Positions 6,530-10,529 of a stretch of 10,529 nt of DNA are shown here, in pieces. Position numbers and translations under genes: made by a program. The stretch covers positions 1-10,529 of the forward strand of contig CAZUAI010000127.1 in the NCBI GenBank assembly GCA_964617875.1. The letters run 5' to 3'. A model generated the notes under the pieces. That model saw only the letters and a list, made by a program, of their open reading frames with translations, searched no databases and was not told where the DNA came from. The number at the start of each line of letters is the position of its first letter. The first letter of the stretch is position 1. Origin of the DNA: CAZMVY01 sp964617875 (GTDB lineage Bacteria; Planctomycetota; Phycisphaerae; UBA1845; PWPN01).

Positions 6530-6558
6530 TTGACGCTGCGCCGGTGGGGCGGTGTACT
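6530..6558 (+). promoter_or_regulatory. Candidate promoter of the Gfo/Idh/MocA gene
   Basis: TTGACG (6530-6535, 5 of 6) and TGTACT (6553-6558, 4 of 6) are 17 bases apart in the 76-bp gap after parB. Transcription would begin near 6565, about 31 bases before the start codon, so the gene need not depend on read-through from parB. Confidence 0.45.
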
Positions 6559-6595
6559 GGTGAGTTGGGAGCAGAACATACGAGGAGGATCTGCG

Positions 6596-7795
6596 ATGCA
6601 AGACTGGACCACACGACGTGCGTTTCTGCAGGCGATCGGCGTGAGCGCCGCTGCGCTCGGCCTGCAACAGTCCGTTCGTGCCGAGGAGAAGGAGAAGGTG
6701 ATCCAGGGCTTCGAGAAGGAGGCGACCGATGTCGAGGCGTCGAAGAGATGGAAGGCCGTCTCGGATCGCAAGGTCCGCGTGGGAATCGCGGGCTACGGCG
6801 TCTGCCGTTTCGGGGCCGCGTTCAGCTTTCAGGACCATCCGAACGTTGAGATCGTCGCCGTCACCGACATTGAGCCGGACAAGTGCGCCGACCTGGCGAA
6901 GGCCGTGCGCTGCCAGAAGCAGTACCCCTCCTGCGAGGAGATGATCAAGGACGACCGGATCGAGGCGATCTTCGTGGCGACCGATGCGCCCAGCCACGCC
7001 CGCCTGGCGGCGATGGCGCTGAAGAGCGGCAAGCACGTCGCCTCCGCCGTCCCGGCGTGCTTCGGCTCGCTCGAAGAGGCCGACATGCTCTTCGAGGCCG
7101 TCAAAACGAGTGGGCGAAAGTACATGCTTTTCGAAACGTCCTGCTTCCACGCCGATCTGTACGCCATGCGGCAGATCTACGCGGCCGGCGGCTTCGGCAA
7201 GCTCGTGTACGCCGAGGGCGAGTACTACCATTACATGGACACGCCGATTCCCTCCTACAAGGATTGGCGCGTCGGTCTGCCGCCCCAGTGGTATCCCACG
7301 CACTCGAACGCCTACTACGTCGGCGTCGGCGGCCACAGCTTCACCGAAGTCTCCTGCATGGGCATGCCGAGCATCATCGAGCACCTGCAGCCGAAGAACA
7401 ACCGCTACAAGAACCCGTTCGGCACCGAAATCGCCCTCTTCCGCACCAGCGAGGGCGGCTCGGCCCGCATGGCCGTCAGCTGGGACACGCCGGGGCGCGG
7501 CGGCGAGATGGGGCGCATCCGCGGCCAGCGAGGCACCTACTACGATGCCTACGAGGGTCTCGAGAAGAAGCTGCCGGACATCCGGCGCCCGCCTCTGCCG
7601 CCGAAGGTCGAGGCCGGCGGCCACGGCGGCTCGCACGGCTACCTCATGAACGAGTTCATCACGGCGATCCTGGAGGACCGCAAGCCGCTTGTCGATATCT
7701 GCCAGGCGCTCGCGATGACCGTCGGCGGGATTGTCGCGCACCAGTCGGCGATGAAGGACGGCGAGCTGCTCAAGATCCCGCAGTACAAGCTCTGA
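6596..7795 (+). CDS. Tat-exported Gfo/Idh/MocA-family oxidoreductase
   Basis: The 399-residue protein begins with a twin-arginine signal, TTRRAFLQ at 5-12, a hydrophobic stretch and a likely cut after VRA (27-29). It is therefore probably exported folded with its NAD(P) cofactor. A Rossmann fold starts at RVGIAGYG (61-68). The region around VATDAPSH (127-134) and GKHV (145-148) matches the Gfo/Idh/MocA N-terminal domain, and the C-terminal alpha/beta substrate domain follows. Family members oxidise or reduce sugars and cyclitols. The usual EKP catalytic-lysine motif after GKHV is replaced by A151-V152-P153, so standard chemistry may be changed or lost. H236 and H247 (in GVGGH) lie near the usual active-site histidine position. 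The start at 6596 has GAGGAGG 8 bases upstream. It follows parB by 76 bp but looks functionally unrelated. The substrate is unknown. Confidence 0.9.
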   Translation: MQDWTTRRAFLQAIGVSAAALGLQQSVRAEEKEKVIQGFEKEATDVEASKRWKAVSDRKVRVGIAGYGVCRFGAAFSFQDHPNVEIVAVTDIEPDKCADLAKAVRCQKQYPSCEEMIKDDRIEAIFVATDAPSHARLAAMALKSGKHVASAVPACFGSLEEADMLFEAVKTSGRKYMLFETSCFHADLYAMRQIYAAGGFGKLVYAEGEYYHYMDTPIPSYKDWRVGLPPQWYPTHSNAYYVGVGGHSFTEVSCMGMPSIIEHLQPKNNRYKNPFGTEIALFRTSEGGSARMAVSWDTPGRGGEMGRIRGQRGTYYDAYEGLEKKLPDIRRPPLPPKVEAGGHGGSHGYLMNEFITAILEDRKPLVDICQALAMTVGGIVAHQSAMKDGELLKIPQYKL

Positions 7796-7855
7796 CGGGT
7801 TGTCGGGGCCGCAAGGCGTTCGGGCTTCGTGGCCCTTCGCCGCTACGCGCAATAG

Positions 7856-7884
7856 ACCAAGCCGGGCGCCGCGCCCGGCTTGGT
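7856..7884. terminator. Perfect 14-bp hairpin between convergent genes
   Basis: ACCAAGCCGGGCGC (7856-7869) and its exact reverse complement (7871-7884) are separated by one base; a real RNA would open a few central pairs to form the loop. It lies between the converging Gfo/Idh/MocA gene and the tyrosine-rich gene, the expected place for a bidirectional terminator. Neither side has a T-run, so termination may be of the hairpin-only kind. Confidence 0.6.
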
Positions 7885-7941
7885 GCCGCGTAGACTCCAC
7901 CGCCTACGAAAAACACTCTGTCCGGCGAACCGAAGCGTCGC

Positions 7942-8268
7942 TCAGCGATGCCGATATCCGAACCCGAAGCTGAAGCCCCAGCCTCCGCGCCCGTAGCAGG
8001 CGGGATACCCATAGCTGTACGCCGGGTAGCACGGCCGTGGGTAATACACCGGCGGGGCGTACACGACCGGCGGGGCCGCATAGACGACCGGGGCCGGGGC
8101 ATACGCCACGGGGGCCGCATAGGAGTAGTACACGGGGGCATACGAGCAGCCGTAACTGTAGTAACCCGGCGAGTAGCACTGGGCCTTCGCCGACGATGGG
8201 GCGTAGCCGAAGGCGAGCAGGGCCGCCGCCACACTCACGATCACCACCGCTGTCCTCGAGAAACACAT
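7942..8268 (-). CDS. Small tyrosine/proline-rich secreted protein
   Basis: I recognise no family. The 108 residues have a clear signal peptide: R5, a hydrophobic run of Ala, Val and Leu at 7-21, and AKA at 27-29 as the likely cut. The mature 79 residues are low in complexity and contain 19 tyrosines and many Pro, Ala and Val. Recurring blocks resemble VVYAAPPVVYAPPVYY. Four cysteines are spread through it and could form disulfides. The C-terminus is Gly/Phe-rich and basic, ending GFGYRHR. Such composition suggests a surface, wall or matrix protein, but that is inference from composition only. The frame extends to an ATG at 8286; I chose 8268 because AAGGAG (8281-8276) lies 7 bases before it and would be only 1 base before the ATG at 8274. 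It converges with the Gfo/Idh/MocA gene. Confidence 0.7.
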   Translation of the reverse strand: MCFSRTAVVIVSVAAALLAFGYAPSSAKAQCYSPGYYSYGCSYAPVYYSYAAPVAYAPAPVVYAAPPVVYAPPVYYPRPCYPAYSYGYPACYGRGGWGFSFGFGYRHR

Positions 8269-8351
8269 CGCCATGCTCCTTATCATCGCATCCCTGTCGG
8301 ACCCGTCACCCCGCGAACGGGGCTGGATCTCTCATCGGTCCGATCCATACA

Positions 8352-8360
8352 AGTATAACA
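8352..8360 (-). promoter_or_regulatory. Candidate extended -10 promoter of the tyrosine-rich gene
   Basis: On the minus strand TGTTATACT combines a TG dinucleotide (8360-8359) with a TATACT -10 box (8357-8352, 5 of 6). No good -35 is visible 16-18 bases upstream, which extended -10 promoters can do without. Transcription would begin near 8345, about 77 bases before the chosen start codon. Confidence 0.38.
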
Positions 8361-8416
8361 TCCGGGAAGACACCGGGGCAGGCATGAACGTTAGGTCGAT
8401 GCGTCGCGGCCTACGC

Positions 8417-8435
8417 AAAAGGGGTTATCGACCCC
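8417..8435 (-). terminator. Likely intrinsic terminator of the MarR gene
   Basis: Read on the minus strand, GGGGT-CGATA-ACCCC forms a 5-bp stem with a 5-base loop and is followed directly by TTTT (8420-8417), about 85 bases past the MarR stop. A second small stem (GGGGA with TCCCC, 8446-8460) lies just before it. The stem is short, but the hairpin-plus-T arrangement and its position fit a terminator. Confidence 0.45.
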
Positions 8436-8519
8436 GTCGGACCGGGGGGACAGTCTCCCCGCACAAGCTGCGTGCCCCCCGCTCGCCACGCTCAAGAACC
8501 GCGCAAGTCTCTCAGTGAA

Positions 8520-9011
8520 TCATCGATCTAATGTCATATTCTGCAATTTGTTAGAAACGAACTCCCGAATGGACCGGAGAATGCGCATCAGGTCCGTCCG
8601 ATCGCTCGCCGGCAGGTGCGACACCATGTCCACGGTCGAAGCCAGCATTGCCTGGCGGAACAACTCGTGTGCCCGCCGACCGGTTTCAGTCAGGGTTACA
8701 TCGACCCGTCGGCGGTCTCGGGGGTTGATCTGGCACCGGATCAGCGGCTTGCCCGACTTGGTTTCCAGCGAGCGGATGATGCGAGACATCTGGGCCGGCA
8801 GCTTTCCTATCCGCTTCTGGATGTCGCCAACCGTGAGCGTTTTCGGCTGGCTCTTCACAAGCCAATCCAGCGTGAGAAACTCCGATTCCGTCAGATCGAT
8901 CTGGCCCTTCTCCCGGTGCATCCGGTCGCGGGCGATCCAGCTCATCTTTGTCAGCTCGAAGATCTCCTCCGCGGCCGCCTCCAGTTCCTGACGTTCCGCC
9001 GTGTTCCGCAT
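8520..9011 (-). CDS. MarR-family winged-helix transcriptional regulator
   Basis: The 163-residue protein has the MarR layout: N-terminal helices for dimerisation (about 6-35), a winged helix-turn-helix from LTESEFLTLDWL (40-51) through the recognition helix LPAQMSRIIRSLE (71-83), and the wing INPRDRRRVDVTLTETG (95-111) carrying the family DxRDRR-like signature. C-terminal helices complete the dimer. MarR proteins usually repress a neighbouring gene until a small ligand or oxidant releases them. Here the divergent neighbour is a STAS gene and no transporter or enzyme target is adjacent. The frame extends in register to a TTG at 9098, but that TTG is the -35 box of a good promoter, so I placed the start at the ATG at 9011, with a GAGGCGG-like site about 8 bases upstream. 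C93 lies close to the wing; whether it senses anything is unknown. Confidence 0.88.
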   Translation of the reverse strand: MRNTAERQELEAAAEEIFELTKMSWIARDRMHREKGQIDLTESEFLTLDWLVKSQPKTLTVGDIQKRIGKLPAQMSRIIRSLETKSGKPLIRCQINPRDRRRVDVTLTETGRRAHELFRQAMLASTVDMVSHLPASDRTDLMRILRSIREFVSNKLQNMTLDR

Positions 9012-9041
9012 CGCAGCACCGCCTCGTCGTTTGGGCGCCCT

Positions 9042-9060
9042 CGGGGTAGCGAAAACCCCG
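9042..9060 (-). promoter_or_regulatory. Hairpin at the 5' end of the MarR transcript
   Basis: CGGGGT and ACCCCG form a perfect 6-bp stem around a 7-base loop, a few bases downstream of the predicted transcription start. It may stabilise the mRNA, or its palindrome may act as DNA. The metG leader has a similar arrangement. Confidence 0.35.
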
Positions 9061-9069
9061 CGTAAACCG

Positions 9070-9098
9070 CGTATAACGAAGACCTTGTGGTCCGTCAA
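9070..9098 (-). promoter_or_regulatory. Promoter of the MarR gene
   Basis: On the minus strand TTGACG (9098-9093, 5 of 6) and TATACG (9075-9070, 4 of 6) are exactly 17 bases apart. Transcription would begin near 9063, giving a leader of about 52 bases. A 10-bp palindrome, ATAACGTTAT (9098-9107), touches the -35 box, and CCGCGTA is repeated beside the -10 box. Either could be an autoregulatory MarR operator, by inference. Confidence 0.5.
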
Positions 9099-9224
9099 TA
9101 ACGTTATCGCCGAGTGGACAGTCCTCCTGTCGAAATCATTGGAGGTTGCTCTGTGGGCGGCTGTGTTGTTTTCTCCGCAGGCACCGCGTGGAAATGCCGA
9201 TCAAGCCTCAGGGGAAGCCGAAGC

Positions 9225-9253
9225 TTGGGATTAGGCCCTGAACGGCTTACAAT
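9225..9253 (+). promoter_or_regulatory. Promoter of the STAS-domain gene
   Basis: TTGGGA (9225-9230, 4 of 6) and TACAAT (9248-9253, 5 of 6) are 17 bases apart. Transcription would begin near 9260, about 27 bases before the STAS start codon. It is divergent from the MarR promoter, with about 126 bp between the two -35 boxes. Confidence 0.5.
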
Positions 9254-9286
9254 GGGCCGATAATCCTCGGGCGACGGGAACGAACC

Positions 9287-9658
9287 ATGGCCATCGCTGC
9301 GAATCTGCTGGTCGAGAAGATCCGGGACGTGACCATCGTCACGTTCCAGGACAACGTGCTTCTGGACGCCGCTTCCATTCAGGCCGTCGGCAACTCGCTT
9401 TACGAACTGGTGGACCAGCGGGATCGTCGGCGTCTCGTGCTCGACTTCAGCAAGGTGCGCAACCTCTCGAGTTCGATGCTCGGCGTCCTCCTTACGCTCA
9501 AGGAGAAACTCGACGAGATCGACGGCCGCGTCGTGCTGGTCGGGCTCTCGAAGGAACTCAAACGGCTCTTCGACATGACGGCCCTCGACCGGCTCTTTCA
9601 GTTCGCGCCGAGTGCCGACGAAGGCCTCGGCGTATTTGGCGTGACCACGGCCGGATAG
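9287..9658 (+). CDS. Stand-alone STAS-domain protein (anti-sigma factor antagonist type)
   Basis: The 123 residues form a single STAS domain like SpoIIAA/RsbV. Its order of strands and helices fits: VTIVTFQDN (15-23), a helix at 28-44, LVLDFSKVRNL (50-60), a helix from MLGVLL (64-69), VVLVGLSKELKRLFDMTAL further on, and a C-terminal tail. Such proteins bind an anti-sigma kinase and free a sigma factor or response-regulator partner when dephosphorylated. The phosphorylated serine of SpoIIAA (S58 in DSSGLG) aligns with S62 in LSSSMLG, while the preceding Asp is Ser61 and the following Gly is Met64. Switching may therefore differ from the classic form. No anti-sigma kinase or phosphatase is in the window, so the partners lie elsewhere. 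The start at 9287 has only a weak GGGA upstream, but the N-terminus fits the domain. Confidence 0.85.
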   Translation: MAIAANLLVEKIRDVTIVTFQDNVLLDAASIQAVGNSLYELVDQRDRRRLVLDFSKVRNLSSSMLGVLLTLKEKLDEIDGRVVLVGLSKELKRLFDMTALDRLFQFAPSADEGLGVFGVTTAG

Positions 9659-9720
9659 ACGCGAAGCACCGGCGGCAACGACCAGACGAAGCCGCGGAAT
9701 GCAAATGATCACGCACATCG

Positions 9721-9741
9721 GCCCCGTCGCCTGATCGGGGC
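9721..9741. terminator. Possible terminator between the convergent STAS and DUF1080 genes
   Basis: GCCCCG (9721-9726) and CGGGGC (9736-9741) form a perfect 6-bp GC stem with a 9-base loop, 62 bases after the STAS stop and 20 bases after the DUF1080 stop. There is no T-run on either side. The convergent position favours termination; structure alone is weak evidence. Confidence 0.35.
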
Positions 9742-9761
9742 GCGCGAGAACGGGAGACCTG

Positions 9762-10412
9762 TCAGCCGTGGCCCCTGGGGCCGGGACTGTCGAGTACGCG
9801 GATCCTCACATCCCGCACGATGATCTTCATGTTCTTGAACTCTTCGCCGGGGTGAACCTGGAAGCCGATCGCGCCGCGTTGGTACGACGTGTCGCGGACG
9901 TCGGCGACCTTGCGCCCGTTGAGCGTGACCACGATGTGGTCGCCGATCGCCGAGATCGTGCCGCGGTTCCAGCCGGCGCGGTTTACGAGCGATGGGTCGT
10001 CGTTGATCGCGAGGAACATCTTGCCGTCGCAGTAGAGCGTGCCGGTATACGCCTTCGGGTTGGGGTAGTCGAGGATGTCGAGCTGGTAGCCCTTGTGGTC
10101 CGCCCAGCGGAACCAGATACCGCTGTTGGCCGGCCAGACGACCTTGAACGTGACGTCAAGTTCGAAGTCGCCGTAGTCCTTTTCGGTCACAAGGTCGCCG
10201 GGGCGGTTCTGGGCATCGGGCTGGCCGACGATGGCGCCGTCCTCGACCTTCCAGACGGCGTTTCCCACGGCCCGCCACCCCTGAAGCGTACGGCCATCGA
10301 ACAAGGGCTGCCACGACAGCCCGCAACCCCCGGCGAACGTCAGCAATCCGACTCCAGCCAGGGCATGAAACGTCAGTGCGGCCAACGCATGAAACGCATT
10401 CCGTGCTACCAT
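9762..10412 (-). CDS. DUF1080 (3-keto-disaccharide hydrolase-like) lipoprotein
   Basis: The 216-residue protein has a lipoprotein-type signal: R4, a hydrophobic stretch at 9-26 and a lipobox AGGC with C30 as the likely lipidated residue. It should therefore be membrane-anchored outside the cytoplasm. The rest matches DUF1080, a concanavalin-like beta-sandwich: LFDGRTLQGW (37-46), the WKVEDGAIVG-type strand, GDFELDVTFKV, NSGIWFRW, YQLDILD and GAIGFQVHPG towards the end. Some DUF1080 proteins hydrolyse 3-keto-glycosides and work with Gfo/Idh/MocA-type glycoside 3-dehydrogenases. A Gfo/Idh/MocA gene lies about 2 kb away, but the two are not an operon. The frame extends to 10460; I chose the ATG at 10412 because GGAGGT lies 5 bases upstream and the signal peptide follows at once. 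The substrate cannot be read from the sequence. Confidence 0.9.
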   Translation of the reverse strand: MVARNAFHALAALTFHALAGVGLLTFAGGCGLSWQPLFDGRTLQGWRAVGNAVWKVEDGAIVGQPDAQNRPGDLVTEKDYGDFELDVTFKVVWPANSGIWFRWADHKGYQLDILDYPNPKAYTGTLYCDGKMFLAINDDPSLVNRAGWNRGTISAIGDHIVVTLNGRKVADVRDTSYQRGAIGFQVHPGEEFKNMKIIVRDVRIRVLDSPGPRGHG

Positions 10413-10529
10413 GAAGACCTCCGTTTGTGCATGTTGCGTGTCCGCCCGGTGCGTGGCCATTCCCGCACGCAGGGAGGGGGTCAGGAACGAATGGCACTGC
10501 CGTGAAGAACCCGCCGTGCGGGACAGAGA

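Noticed and set aside
5596..6771. A 391-codon minus-strand open frame
   Set aside because: Antisense to parB, whose motifs are all on the plus strand.
6464..7900. A 478-codon minus-strand open frame
   Set aside because: Antisense to the whole Gfo/Idh/MocA gene, with no domain and no ribosome site; the plus-strand gene is unambiguous.
9104..9718. A 204-codon minus-strand open frame
   Set aside because: Antisense to the STAS gene and running through its promoter; no recognisable domain.
1..10529. tRNA/rRNA genes, CRISPR arrays, insertion sequences or phage genes
   Set aside because: No cloverleaf, regularly spaced repeat array, transposase motif or terminal inverted repeats were found while reading both strands.

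Overview
The window is GC-rich, with strong codon bias and long antisense open frames. It looks like a chromosomal segment from a planctomycete or related PVC-group bacterium. That placement is an inference from the gene mix: a Tat-exported Gfo/Idh/MocA oxidoreductase, a DUF1080 lipoprotein, an exported PHP-domain protein and a WD40-like propeller protein. These are expanded families in that phylum. No gene here fixes the taxonomy by itself.

The left half (1-4639) reads on the minus strand. In transcription order it holds a very short flagellar-rod-like protein (4639-4325), methionyl-tRNA synthetase (4149-2443), an exported PHP-domain protein (2366-1242) and a secreted PD40/TolB-like beta-propeller protein that runs off the left edge (1101-1). 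The gaps are 175, 76 and 140 bp, so these need not be one operon. A candidate promoter and a 5' hairpin sit in front of metG.

The centre (4640-5592) is about 950 bp without a convincing gene. It carries two parS centromere sites, TGTTTCACGTGAAACA at 5075-5090 and CGTTTCACGTGAAACA at 5449-5464. Between them is a duplicated 17-bp word, and near its left end is an AT-rich patch. ParB, which binds such sites, is encoded immediately downstream on the plus strand (5593-6519). No parA is in the window, yet ParB keeps the N-terminal LGRGL motif that normally engages ParA.

The right half is a series of single genes. A Tat-exported Gfo/Idh/MocA protein (6596-7795, +) has its own candidate promoter and converges, across a perfect 14-bp hairpin, on a small tyrosine-rich secreted protein (8268-7942, -). 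Next comes a MarR-family regulator (9011-8520, -), divergent from a stand-alone STAS-domain protein (9287-9658, +); each has a recognisable sigma70-like promoter. A DUF1080 lipoprotein (10412-9762, -) closes the window.

Functionally the window mixes chromosome segregation (ParB/parS), translation (MetRS), exported carbohydrate-type metabolism (Gfo/Idh/MocA, DUF1080, PHP) and regulation (MarR, STAS). I see no phage, transposon, CRISPR, tRNA or rRNA. The most distinctive parts are the parS-flanked non-coding region, the orphan mini flagellar-rod protein and the active-site departures in several recognisable enzymes.
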